Origin: Anisus vortex
Lineage: Eukaryota; Mollusca; Gastropoda; Planorbidae
Length of the DNA: 64,000 nucleotides
Reading direction: 5' to 3'
Assembly (NCBI GenBank): GCA_949126835.1
Contig: OX421507.1
Span: forward strand, 10,320,121 to 10,384,120
Shown here in pieces: positions 32,451 through 42,963 of the stretch (positions within the stretch are counted from its first letter, which is position 1; the number at the start of each line of letters is the position of its first letter). The notes beneath the pieces were generated by a model. That model was not told the origin of the DNA and ran no database searches. It saw only the letters and a program-made list of their open reading frames with translations. The position numbers and the translations under genes were made by a program.

Positions 32451-32558
32451 GGTTAGAAACACCACTGACCTATATAAAACCCTTATCGGAACAATCCTCT
32501 GGATAAAAGCAACGTCGTATATAAGACCTACCATGAAAAACATGTTCATACTTTAGAG

Positions 32559-32747
32559 CAGGGATCAGCAAACTTTTGGTAATAGTGTGCCAAAGTGGGA
32601 TTTCTAATTCATTCAGCGTGCCAACAGCCTTAAAGTCACCCTGCTTTAGCACTCAATTTCTTGTAAAAGAGATTTAAATACCATTTTCGGGAGGCATTGA
32701 AAATATCTGCCAAGTTTGGCACGCGTGCCGTAGGTTGCCGACCCCTA
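32559..32747 (-). mobile_element. Buster-type hAT MITE, 189 bp
   Basis: CAGGGATCAGCAAACTTTTG at the left and GGCACGCGTGCCGTAGGTTG ending GCCGACCCCTA at the right. Flanking octamers CTTTAGAG and CCATAGAG match at six of eight positions. Same internal deletion structure as 24608-24808. Confidence 0.85.
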
Positions 32748-32977
32748 CCATAGAGTCTACATTTCCGACACTTCATATATTTCTTTCTATCAAATTTATT
32801 ACTTTGAACTAAATTGTACTTATGCAGTCTAACCCATGAAAGATTTATTTCAAAAAATATATCCAACATTTCCAGAATTATAATTTTCTTCTAAAATGCT
32901 AGACCCTATACCAACAAACCCACTTCATTTCATTTGATTTATCAACTTAAATAGTAATAGGTCTTACACTAGACATT

Positions 32978-32980
<3 letters not shown>

Positions 32981-33036
<56 letters not shown>
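32981..33036. repeat. Poly-A homopolymer (56 nt)
   Basis: An uninterrupted A-run. It could be a retroelement tail or a slippage or assembly-sensitive tract. No element is recognised directly upstream. Confidence 0.95.
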
Positions 33037-33037
<1 letters not shown>

Positions 33038-33419
33038 GTAGTCTCAGAATGAGCTGTTCCTTTAAGTGACTTAGTGTGTGCTTGAGTTCATTTATAGTTG
33101 GCCTTTTTCTAACTGGGCGACCTCTTTGACCTCGTCACACCAAACCTAATGATTTTACGCAAATTTACTTCGGATGGGTTAGTGGGAAGAACGGAAAAGA
33201 GTTAGTCCCCTTTGCTATTAAAGTCAATGCTTGGAACAGACTGGAGCCAATCTAACGGTTTCTTTACTGACCTACTGGCTGCTTTGGATAACCTTTTGTG
33301 TTTACTAGTTGGTTATTTTAGACTTATATTTCACTGACCTAATTGGGCAGCTGTACCAGTTATATTTTACTAACATACTATACAGCTATTCTAAAGTTAT
33401 ATTTTAAAGAACTTCTGTG

Positions 33420-33935
33420 CAGTTACACTTAAGTTATGTTTCACTGACCTATCATAAATCCATTCTAACGTTATATTTCACTGACCTATCATAAATCCAT
33501 TCTAACGTTATATTTCACTGACCTATCATAAATCCATTCTAACGTTATATTTTACTGACCTATCATAAATCCATTATACCGTTTTATTTCACTGATCAAC
33601 CATACATCTATTATAACGTTATGTTTCACTGACCTATCATACATCCATTATAACGTTAAATGTCAATGACCTATCATACATCTACACTAATGTTATATTT
33701 TTATTATCTATCATACATCCGTTATAACGTTATATTTCACTAACAACCATAGGTACATCCATTATAACGTTATATTTCACTGACCTATCATACATCCATT
33801 ATAACGTTATATTTAACTGACCAGTCATACAGCTATTCGAACTTTATATTCACGCAACAACCATACATCTAATCTAACGTTATATTTCACTGACCAACCA
33901 TACATCTATTTGAACGTTATATTCACTGTCCAACC
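33420..33935. repeat. 38-bp minisatellite, diverged
   Basis: Units contain TAACGTTATATTTCACTGAC and CTATCATACATCCATTA. There are about 13 copies: three near 33434-33560 are almost identical, while the outer ones are diverged. A fainter TTATATTTCACTGACCT pattern extends left to 33310. Confidence 0.9.
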
Positions 33936-34410
33936 AGCTTTGTTCCCCACTTGTACATTACTAAAATATCGAGCATTCTGTATTTACTGACCTACTGGCG
34001 AACGCTTGAACATTTTTTGTTTTCGAGTTATTGACCAACTGGACAGCTCATCTAATGGTATATTTACCTTACCTAGTGAGGGGAGCGGTTCTCAGGATGA
34101 CATAAGATCGATAAATATGGATTGATAGAAATTCTTCGTCTTTCTGTGTGTTCGTTTGTTTGTCCGCGATGCGCGTAAATTAGAATCAATGACGAAAGCA
34201 AGACAGAGGGCGGAAACACCGAACGGAAAGTATGCAATCGTGATTGTTGTTATTGTCTGTCGCCGTTATCTTGGGTTATAACTGAATTAATACGCCATAT
34301 AAGATAACATTTGTTAATATAAGACAAAATACTATAAGGTTTAGATAAGATACGAAAATATATTTGTTTAAAGCAATATGAGAAGATAAGATACAGTTTC
34401 TTTATTAATC

Positions 34411-34545
34411 AGGTGGCCGACTGGTCCTGTGGTTAGCAGACAGGTCTGTCGACAGGACGACGCAGGTACGAAACCTGTTAAAGTCGAATCCCTACAGCGC
34501 TCCGGGGGGTTTTGGCAAGGGAAGAAATAATTTACTCTGTAGAAG
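34411..34545 (+). mobile_element. tRNA-derived SINE, third type
   Basis: The head GGTGGCCGACTGGTCCTGTG..GTTAGCAGACAGG with GAAACCTGTTAAAGTCGAATCC resembles tRNA boxes A and B. A related head occurs at 55793 (TGGCCGGCTGGTCCTGTGGT). The 3' part is short. Confidence 0.55.
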
Positions 34546-36544
34546 GAACGTCTGTAACATAATTTTATATTATAGACATGCTGTTGCTGTTTTAAGGTTT
34601 GTGATGGGGAATTCTTTTCAGGTTGGGTTGGTGCAGTAACTCGGTTCTCAGCGGGTCATACAGATGGTTCAAGATAGGAAAAGTGTTGACTGACATTAGA
34701 CAATAGTACATCACACTTTTTATAAATGATACGTATTTTTAATAAAGTTAAAAAGTTTGAAGTAATTCTGGTACTGTTTAAACAATAATATTATTAAATG
34801 AGCACAATGTTTACCAAAGCTGATTTTTCAGGTTTATATTCCAATCAAAAATTAATTTTTCATGTTTACATGTTTTCAGCATTATATTTTGTTTGAAACT
34901 TAATTGATTTTAAAATCTAAAAATTCTAATAAAAACGAAAGTTGATTTTTTAATGTAGAAATTTTGATAGAAAAATAAATACAAAATTTGGGGGGGGGGC
35001 GCTATATTTTGCTAAGAAAAGTTTGTTTTATTAAGACATTTATTCTGCTAAAAAGTTTGGGTTTTTTAAGTTTACAATCTTTTTAAAAAATCACTGTTAT
35101 TAATTTTTTTTCGGTTTACATTTAAAAAATAATATAACTTTAAAAAATTGCATTCGGCTACAAAAACGTTGGCTTTTTAGTATTTACATTTTGCTTTTTA
35201 AAAAGTTGGCTGTCAGTGGTTTTCCTTCTCTTACAAAATGTTGGCTTTCAGTGTTTAGATTTTTCTAAAAAAAATTTTCTCCTTTACAAAGTTTACATTC
35301 TGCTTGAAAAAAAAACAAAAAACATTAGCTTTTAGTGTTAATTCTTAACATCCTGGCCCCTTAAGTGAACCGACTGAACCATAATACTCTATTTATAGAT
35401 CAGATGACAGCGTTGGCCAAAGAGTTGATTATTATCAGCGGGACAATGGCTTCCAAGTCTCCTTTTGTCTCCGTTTCAATACAATACAGGTTCAACTGTA
35501 AGACATCTTGACATTTTAAATGACAAACAAAAGCACCGACAACAAAAAAACAACAAACACCAACAAAAAAGCTACATCTTCATAAATGAATCCACATCTC
35601 TAATCAATGCTTGCTTTTGTTCATGTTTCAACTTTTTTTTTTTTGTTAAAACCAAAAACAAAAAGAAATTTAGAAGAGAGAAAAAAAAAATCTAAGGGGG
35701 AGATTATAAGATAAAGTTGATCAATAGATTCAAAGAAGATTGGGTCTCGGATATAGTGACGTCACTTCATGAAGGGGAGACCACAAACAAAATAAAACAA
35801 ACAACAAACGTGAAAAGAATTTGCGACATTAAAAAAAAATATATATATTAACAACGACATAGAGATGACAGCTCGATTTCAGGCTTATATAAGACGAGGG
35901 GGGGAGGGGCGGAGGCGTGACATTTGACTTCATGGCGTAATGGAAATAATGACATGGTTAGCCACGTGGGTGAGGGGAAAATTCGACGACAATGCAAGTG
36001 GTCGGCTGATTGTGTATGTGTGTGCCAGTTATAGGATGTTTCAGGATGTGCCAAGTAATAAATTATAATGTGCCATCTGTGTCACAAGACTAGGAATTGT
36101 GACGTGACCATAGATTATTAGTGTGACGTAAGGAAATATTTTCACTTTGTGTGAAGTAAAAAATTGAAGTTTTAATAATAAACGGAAAATTTAATCACCC
36201 CCAAAAATGTCGAACAATGGAATATGGCTTAATAAAATAGCCATGTGTTATGCACCTAGGTACCACCTGTTTTTTTATGTTATTGAATTCGTCATTTTCG
36301 TGTTGTTTTGTCCAATTTTATAAAGATTAAATCATAATATTTAGATACAAAAATTTTATATTAAATATTTATTGCCTTTTAGGTTATTACACTTTAAAGA
36401 ATATTCAATTCAGAATATAATTATATATAATATATGCATATATAAATGTATATTACATTTTCTATGAATTACTTAAATAGAGCATCCATAAACTAGTTAA
36501 TATTAAACAAATATTAAACAAATATTTGCAGTCTTTTTAAATCT
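34546..36544. other. AT-rich unassigned DNA
   Basis: 34730-35340 has loosely repeated AAAAAGTTGGCTTTTAGTGTTTACATTTTGC phrases, an old degenerate tandem. 35500-35700 is A-rich. 35895-35910 is G-rich. No gene recognised. Confidence 0.5.
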
Positions 36545-36665
36545 TTTGTTTGGCAATTTCGGTTTATTCCTTCGGTTTCGACCGAAGGTGTAGTGACACT
36601 TTCGGTTTAGGCTTCAGTTTTGGTCGAAAGTCAATTTATAATATTGGTATCGTTCGGCCTCTACT
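36545..36665. mobile_element. Probable hAT-type transposon end rich in TTCGG palindromes
   Basis: TCGGTTTCGACCGAAG is an internal palindrome. The right edge ATTGGTATCGTTCGGCCTCTA reads on the other strand as TAGAGGCCGAACGATACC, similar to hAT termini of the TAGAGGCCGAA type. No opposite end found. Confidence 0.4.
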
Positions 36666-37026
36666 GCCATATTAGCAGCAAAATCTAAATACAATTTAAA
36701 CATTTAAGGGGCCGGCATATCGAAGACTTGCATCATACGGGGAAAAGCTGCCGCACGGTGCTGTGTAACCGGTTAGCAAAAATATATATATAAATCACCA
36801 TGCAGTAATGTGTCGCCTAAAATAGATCACCTGACTCGGCCTAGCGGAAGTGTTCGTGTTAACTAACTCATTCTACCATGCCTTTTTAACTGCCGTAAAT
36901 CAACCCGTAGCATTTCAGCTGTTTTGTTGATCTTAAGCTTTTAAACCGCTGAATCCAAGGGAAGTAGCTCTATTGAATCCAAGGGAAGTCAGTCTATTTC
37001 TGGATTTGAGTCCGATTGTTTCCATC

Positions 37027-37034
37027 GCCTAGTG
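37027..37034. repeat. Left 8-bp TSD (GCCTAGTG) of the 37035-45251 hAT
   Basis: Identical to 45252-45259. Confidence 0.93.
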
Positions 37035-37189
37035 CAAGGGTCGGCAGCCTAAGACATGCCAAACTTGGCACGCAGGGCGGGCGATTTTCAATGGCACGCG
37101 AGATACCTCCAAGAATTATATTTTTTTTTATAGATGAAAAAAAACATTTTCTGGTTCTGAATGAGGAAAACTGACTGTTGAAGCATATG

Positions 37190-37545
37190 TATCTGAATGA
37201 CAGCGACACATTTCATTGAGTTGAACTTGCATTTACAAGGACCACTGGAATAGATTTGCATTGAAACTGGACATATATCTTGCCGTGAAATCAATTTTAA
37301 GACATGTAATTACATGTACATCCCTATATTAAGGCATATATTTAGATAGATAGTTAGGGCTTATACAGAAGTTCATCGAAGTACTCAAAGCGGAGTTTTC
37401 AAACCAATGGCAACACTTAAAAAAACTTTTCAAAAATGGGCATCCAAATGTGCCAATTTGCGGAAAAAATCTTTTAGGAAAGTCATCTGCTATTGTCAAC
37501 TGATACTACTTTCAGCTTTTGGTTCAACTTACACTTATAAAGAAA
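37190..37545 (+). pseudogene. hAT (Buster-type) transposase remnant
   Basis: ELNLHLQG is readable near 37218-37242, then CIETG. LLSAFGSTYTYK is readable near 37505-37540, where other copies have FGSTYTCEQ: the Cys-Glu-Gln part is lost. Frames are broken between these islands. It equals the segment at 11590-12170 in copy B. Confidence 0.6.
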
Positions 37546-37926
37546 TAAAAAAAAGTCAGTAATATTGAAGTGTGGAAACGTTTTTAATTAAAGGGGGATA
37601 ATTAAAGCTTTTTTTATTTGCGCTAATAATTTTAGTATGTTTCTTTTTTTTTTTCTTTTATAAAAGAATAAATGGCTTACAATAACTTTGAAATTAACAA
37701 ACTTTTCAAAGTATTTGAAAAGTAAATAAATATTATATGACTTAAGAATTTATCTTTATATTTTCAAACATTACATTAGCTACCGAGGTTGGCTGATAAC
37801 ATCGTATCTATTCCACCTAACATCAATAAAAGCTTGCAACATTTAGCCCATAAACGCATAAAGGACATCTCAGTAAAATAATTCATTTAAGCCTAGTCTT
37901 GAACAAATTATCAATTGATTTTCGCA

Positions 37927-37938
37927 CCAAGATGGCGG
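37927..37938 (+). promoter_or_regulatory. YY1-like site (CCAAGATGGCGG) near the LINE 5' end
   Basis: CCAAGATGGCGG matches the YY1 consensus core AAGATGGCGGC and lies within about 60 bp of the inferred start of the LINE. Human L1 has a YY1 site (CAAGATGGC) at the same relative place, where it guides the transcription start. A similar role here is inference. Confidence 0.55.
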
Positions 37939-38367
37939 TGATGCTATTTTTTGTTGTGTAATTCTTGAGTATTAAGGTATTTATTTTTGTTATATTTCTT
38001 GGAACTAAATCTCATAACGGTGTTCGGAGAATATTGATTGAGTGTAGTTTCAACGACTGCGGAGTCGGGCTGCGCCGTAAACAAGTTCCCGGTGGATAAT
38101 ACAAAACATTCAACGGTTGTGATATTCTATTTATGCTAGTGTATGCAAAGTGTAAATATTCGTTCTGTGTGGAGAACTCTTATTGAGTTACAATATCCGG
38201 ACATCAGTATTTGACATTTTGTGTGGATGTACAGCTCCTGTATGCACTGTGTACAGTTGTGATAACCAGTCATCTGTTTTGACGACTGCATAGACGGGCT
38301 GCTGCAAATAGTTGATTATAACATTTAAATTTACCGGTGGGGTCTTATAACCATATTTTCTTCCCTT

Positions 38368-39579
38368 TTGTGCACGATGGCAACTGTGTCCTTCGCGGTG
38401 GGCAAAAAAGACCTGGAGGGTGGTTTGGTGCATGCACCTGACACCCTTGGTCTTAATCTAAGTGGCCTTGAGGCCAGAAGAGTGTCGTTGGCTACGCTGA
38501 TGGCCACTCTAAAGTTAAGTGGCCAATCGGCGTTGGCTATATATCGGTTTGAAAACCCTTTGTTGTGGTTCTTAAAAACCACACAACAGGAGTACGATAG
38601 GCTAGTTAACAAGACTTTTGGGACGGATCAGACTTTCACCGTATCGGTACTTCCGCTGGAGACCGAGAAGGTGAAGGTCATCTTTCATTGGCTATCTGCC
38701 AACATAACAGTTACTAAGGTGACAGAAATGTTTCAGGCTCTGTCTGAGCCGGGGACAACTCCCCAAGTCCAAAGACTGTCAGGGGCGGCAGACAAGTGGG
38801 GTGGTTTCATAACCCCCAAAAAGGGAGTGGAGTTACCCCACTATTTAAACCTGACGTACGAGGGAGACCCTCGTACGTATAAAGTTCTGGTCACAGTGCC
38901 CGGACGTCGACAAAACTGTTACAAGTGTGGGCTGAACACACACTGGCCCAATCAGTGTAAGAAAACAATAAGGTCTTATGCGGCGGTGGTAACAGCGGCT
39001 ACGGTCTCATCTAAGCCGGCACCAGTTTCAACACCACCACTAGCAGCGGCTAAAGGTGCGCCAGGGAAAACCATCGTAGATGATGATGGTTATACCCTGG
39101 TGACTGGCAAAAGTAAGAATAATAATACTAATAGCCTTCCCCTTTCCCTATTGGAAACGGGTATTGTACCCAAATCTCCCTCCATGAATAAAACTGTGGG
39201 AAGTCCTAAAATGCCTCCAAATGAAGAGAGTCAAAAAACAACCCCTTTATCGAGTACTCCTTCAACACCTTTATCCCCCAATAAAACACCCACTAAATCT
39301 CCAAACAAAATACCTCCCCTTATGTCGGTGTGGGAAGTACCTCAGGCCAAAAAACGGCAATATGAGGAGAGTGATGAAAGCCCCAAATCTCTTCCTAGTT
39401 CTCCCTCAAAACGCTCTGCTGAGTCAAGCAGGAAAAAACTGTTCCACTTCTCAGCAGAGTCCCCAATAAGCTCACTGAACAGTGAAACTTATATCAATGA
39501 CCAGACAGAGGAGATGGATTTGATAAAATCGCCACTCCCTCTGGTTATAGACGAAGACGATAAGGATGACAAACAGTAG
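38368..39579 (+). CDS. Tx1-clade LINE ORF1 protein (CCHC, gag-like), 403 aa
   Basis: It is an RNA-binding partner of the LINE RNA, expected to package it into a ribonucleoprotein. The start ATG has A at -3 and G at +4. Residues 1-180 form a conserved N-terminal region (APDTLGLNLSGLEARRVSLA, FENPLLWFLKTT, HWLSAN), also found in the broken copy at 27253-28734. One zinc knuckle, CYKCGLNTHWPNQC (Cys184, Cys187, His192, Cys197; CX2CX4HX4C), follows TVPGRRQN. The C-terminal half is Ser/Pro/Lys-rich and low-complexity (for example SPNKTPTKSPNK), ending in an acidic VIDEDDKDDKQ. It is uninterrupted. ORF2 begins 30 bp downstream in the same frame after two stop codons, so ORF2 probably needs reinitiation. 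Confidence 0.9.
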   Translation: MCTMATVSFAVGKKDLEGGLVHAPDTLGLNLSGLEARRVSLATLMATLKLSGQSALAIYRFENPLLWFLKTTQQEYDRLVNKTFGTDQTFTVSVLPLETEKVKVIFHWLSANITVTKVTEMFQALSEPGTTPQVQRLSGAADKWGGFITPKKGVELPHYLNLTYEGDPRTYKVLVTVPGRRQNCYKCGLNTHWPNQCKKTIRSYAAVVTAATVSSKPAPVSTPPLAAAKGAPGKTIVDDDGYTLVTGKSKNNNTNSLPLSLLETGIVPKSPSMNKTVGSPKMPPNEESQKTTPLSSTPSTPLSPNKTPTKSPNKIPPLMSVWEVPQAKKRQYEESDESPKSLPSSPSKRSAESSRKKLFHFSAESPISSLNSETYINDQTEEMDLIKSPLPLVIDEDDKDDKQ

Positions 39580-39609
39580 GTCAATAATCAAACACTCTAT
39601 AATTGAAGA

Positions 39610-42600
39610 ATGGCGGACATAACAATAGTCACGTTAAACATACATAGCCTTAGGAACAAACAGAAATACTTAGTTCACCTTGCAAGGAAACATAAACCCG
39701 ATTTTATCTTCTTGCAAGAAACCAACATAAACAAACAATTTACTGCAGACAGATACATAACAGAAATGGGTTTCAGAGATAGCATTTTTAGTTTAGGTAC
39801 ATTCGCTAGAGGAACAGCCATAATTCAAACATCAGATAAATACAAAGTCACACACAAGCATAAAGATAACCAGGGTAGACTCACTATAATTAGAATAGAA
39901 AACAGTAACAATAAATATACACTAGTTAACATCTACGCTCCTACACAAAACACAGAAAAACCTGCCTTCTTTGATAATTTAAATGACATTTTAAATACAA
40001 CATATCAACATGATAAACTTATAATAGGTGGAGACTTTAATTATACACATGACGAACTTGACAGAGTGAACACACTTAACAAAAACAAACAAAGTAGTCA
40101 CTGGTTAGATAATACATTTACAACATTTTCACTTGTCGACGCTTACAGGAAAATATACCCACTTGGACAGGACACGACGTTTGCCTACAACGCTCACCCA
40201 GTTAAGTCCCGGCTAGATAGGGTTTATGTACCGGATGGGGATACGGTTGCCAGAGTGTCTCATTTGGGGGAAACATTGGAGTATACGGATCATAAAGCGG
40301 TGCTAGTGTCGGTGACCACAGCAGCGTGGAGCCGACACAGGCATACCGGGTCGCCCCACTGGAAATTTAATAACTCACTTTTAAAGAGTGAGTTTTACAC
40401 AAAAACAATTCAAACTCTCATTGAAAACACAATAGACATTAGTACCTTAGACCAACAGACTGACATGGGAGAGACGTGGACAGTACTTAAGCATAGCATC
40501 AAACACTTAACACAAATAATATCCAAATACATTAATACGCAGCTAAGGGAGACGGAACAACACTTAAAACAGCAATTAGATACACTTCCAGAAGATACTT
40601 TAGAGGCACATACAATAAAAGCACAATTAACAGAAATACAAGAGCATAAGTATATGGGCGCACAAACAAGATGTAGGACACGAGGTATGTTAGAGGGCCC
40701 AAACAAGGTTTTTCTCACACTAGAACAAAACACACAAAGAAGACGCATTATTGCACGGATACAAGACTCATTAGGAACAATACATACAGGAAATGTAGCA
40801 ATTGCAAACACTTTTAAAGAGCACTTTATACACATCTATTCTAAGGAACACACTGACGACAGGGAACAAGATGATATACTGACCTATTGTAAACACCTAC
40901 CAGACGAAGATAAAACTCTTTTAGAAACACCCATTACAGTACAGGACATTAAATTAGCAATTGACAAATTGAAATTGGACAAGTCCCCAGGACCAGACGG
41001 TTTGACATCAGAATTTTACAAATTTTTTTCACCCCAGTTAGTTCCCTTACTATCACTCATGTACACACATGCATATACTAAGGGAGCCCTTCCACAGATG
41101 TTCAGTGAAGCATATATCACCGTCCTGGAGAAAAACCCGGACGACAGAATATCTGTGGGGGGCTACCGACCCATTTCATTATTAAATACAGACTATAAAA
41201 TTCTCACTAAGATACTGGTAAACAAACTTCAACCATACCTGCATACACTTTTACACGAAAATCAATTCTGCGGCATACCAGGCAGAAACATAGAAACTCT
41301 CAATCACACTATTAGGGACATTATCATATACACACACATCAAAAACACGCAAGCAGCCCTGTTATCGATAGACCAGGAGAAAGCCTTTGATAGAGTGGAC
41401 CACGGCTATCTATTCAAAGTGCTGCGGAAAAACAACGTAGGAAGTCAGATCGAAGGCTGGGTCAGGCTGCTCTATGCTTCACCATGTAGCAGAATTCTTG
41501 TAAACCATACGCTGACCTCACCCTTCCCAATTGAAAGATCTGTCAGGCAGGGCTGTCCGCTCTCACCGCTTTTATATGCCCTGTGTCTGGAGCCGCTCCT
41601 GGAAAAAGTAAGAACGGATGCTGGTATAACGGGCATATCAATGCCTGGAGGACAGGTGTTGAAGGTACAGGCATATGCCGACGATACCACGTTTACAGTA
41701 ACATCAGAAAAAGACATTAAAAAAATTCTGGAACATTTTAAAACTTTCAATGCCGCATCTGGAGGGAAAATTAACATAAACAAATCGAATATAATGGGCC
41801 TTGGTGCCTGGAAACGAAAAGAACATTTTCCGTCAAATATTCAAAATAAAACAAAAATCAAAATTACAGGCATCGTTTGGCACAACAATCCACACACTTA
41901 CAATACAGAACAGTACAATGGATTGTTAGAAACAACGGATAACATAATAAATATGTACACACATGTCTCACACACGATTTTTGGTCGTTCAGCAATCGTT
42001 AACACTCTCATTATACCGAAAATCATTTATATAGCTTCAGTTACAGAACCTCCACCACATTTCATAACCAATATGAATAAAAAAATTAGAGCCTTTTTAT
42101 TTAAATCTACCATTCGTTCCATTCATCATAACACACTGATACAAAATAAACGGGATGGCGGGATAGGTTTGCAAGATATAAAAACAAAGATACAAGCACT
42201 GAGATTAAAATATATAGGCCAAATTGTACGTACACCTGATAAATTGCCTTTAGCTATGTATTTTTATGGTCTAAAGCTAAACAAACTTATTCCAATTCAA
42301 AACAATACACCTCATTATTTTGGCAACTTTTCCTCTTCATTTTACAAGTCAGTTACACGCATTTTACATAACAATGAACACTTGATACATAGCAAAACAA
42401 AGAACATTTACATATCACTCATTACACGGGTCCAGATTCCACTTCATACACGGATTAAATGGGGGAGACAGCTAGGGATTACAGACTTTCATGACACATT
42501 CATCAGTTTACATAACAAACACATTGCACCACAATCAAAAGAGATATCGTACAGACTCCTTTTTAACATGACACCAACATTAGATAGGAAGAAACAAAAT

Positions 42601-42963
42601 ACACGCAACACACCTATATGCAAGATGTGTACCTCACATACACAAGAAAATGAGGAACATATCTATCTAACATGCCCCGCAATCATACCAACAAAACAAA
42701 CATTAAAATTAATCATTGACACAACAACACAGTCAGACATAGACATAGATTTAGCCATTACACTCTTCAAAATACCTAGACTTAGAAACAAAACAAAACA
42801 CACATTAAACCTCATCACACTAGCAGAATACAAACAACACATATGGAAAACATATCTTAAAACACGGTTTGACCAAAAACACTACCCCCCACACATCATA
42901 GAAGACATATTCAGACAAAAACTTGAAACACATTTAGATAAACATCAACCGCCCACTCTGTAA
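39610..42963 (+). CDS. Tx1-clade LINE ORF2: APE endonuclease and reverse transcriptase, 1117 aa
   Basis: The enzyme of target-primed reverse transcription: it nicks chromosomal DNA and copies the LINE RNA from the 3' hydroxyl. The endonuclease spans about residues 1-235 with its catalytic set visible: Asn10, Glu37 (FLQET), Tyr109 (NIYAP), Asp142/Asn144 (GGDFN), Asp203 (SRLDRVY) and Asp227-His228 (TDH). Reverse transcriptase: KLDKSPGPDGLTSEFYK, GGYRPISLLNTDYKILTKIL, motif A SIDQEKAFDRVD (Asp588), motif B RQGCPLSPLLYALCLEPLL, motif C YADD at 689-692. A C-terminal CX2CX9HX4C knuckle uses Cys1004, Cys1007, His1017 and Cys1022. ATG 39610 has A at -3 and G at +4. No stop or frameshift is seen. There is no RNase H, as expected for the L1 group. 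Activity is inferred. Confidence 0.95.
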   Translation: MADITIVTLNIHSLRNKQKYLVHLARKHKPDFIFLQETNINKQFTADRYITEMGFRDSIFSLGTFARGTAIIQTSDKYKVTHKHKDNQGRLTIIRIENSNNKYTLVNIYAPTQNTEKPAFFDNLNDILNTTYQHDKLIIGGDFNYTHDELDRVNTLNKNKQSSHWLDNTFTTFSLVDAYRKIYPLGQDTTFAYNAHPVKSRLDRVYVPDGDTVARVSHLGETLEYTDHKAVLVSVTTAAWSRHRHTGSPHWKFNNSLLKSEFYTKTIQTLIENTIDISTLDQQTDMGETWTVLKHSIKHLTQIISKYINTQLRETEQHLKQQLDTLPEDTLEAHTIKAQLTEIQEHKYMGAQTRCRTRGMLEGPNKVFLTLEQNTQRRRIIARIQDSLGTIHTGNVAIANTFKEHFIHIYSKEHTDDREQDDILTYCKHLPDEDKTLLETPITVQDIKLAIDKLKLDKSPGPDGLTSEFYKFFSPQLVPLLSLMYTHAYTKGALPQMFSEAYITVLEKNPDDRISVGGYRPISLLNTDYKILTKILVNKLQPYLHTLLHENQFCGIPGRNIETLNHTIRDIIIYTHIKNTQAALLSIDQEKAFDRVDHGYLFKVLRKNNVGSQIEGWVRLLYASPCSRILVNHTLTSPFPIERSVRQGCPLSPLLYALCLEPLLEKVRTDAGITGISMPGGQVLKVQAYADDTTFTVTSEKDIKKILEHFKTFNAASGGKININKSNIMGLGAWKRKEHFPSNIQNKTKIKITGIVWHNNPHTYNTEQYNGLLETTDNIINMYTHVSHTIFGRSAIVNTLIIPKIIYIASVTEPPPHFITNMNKKIRAFLFKSTIRSIHHNTLIQNKRDGGIGLQDIKTKIQALRLKYIGQIVRTPDKLPLAMYFYGLKLNKLIPIQNNTPHYFGNFSSSFYKSVTRILHNNEHLIHSKTKNIYISLITRVQIPLHTRIKWGRQLGITDFHDTFISLHNKHIAPQSKEISYRLLFNMTPTLDRKKQNTRNTPICKMCTSHTQENEEHIYLTCPAIIPTKQTLKLIIDTTTQSDIDIDLAITLFKIPRLRNKTKHTLNLITLAEYKQHIWKTYLKTRFDQKHYPPHIIEDIFRQKLETHLDKHQPPTL

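Noticed and set aside
40410..41783. Minus-strand frames opposite LINE ORF2
   Set aside because: Antisense shadows of a coding sequence with well-supported domains.
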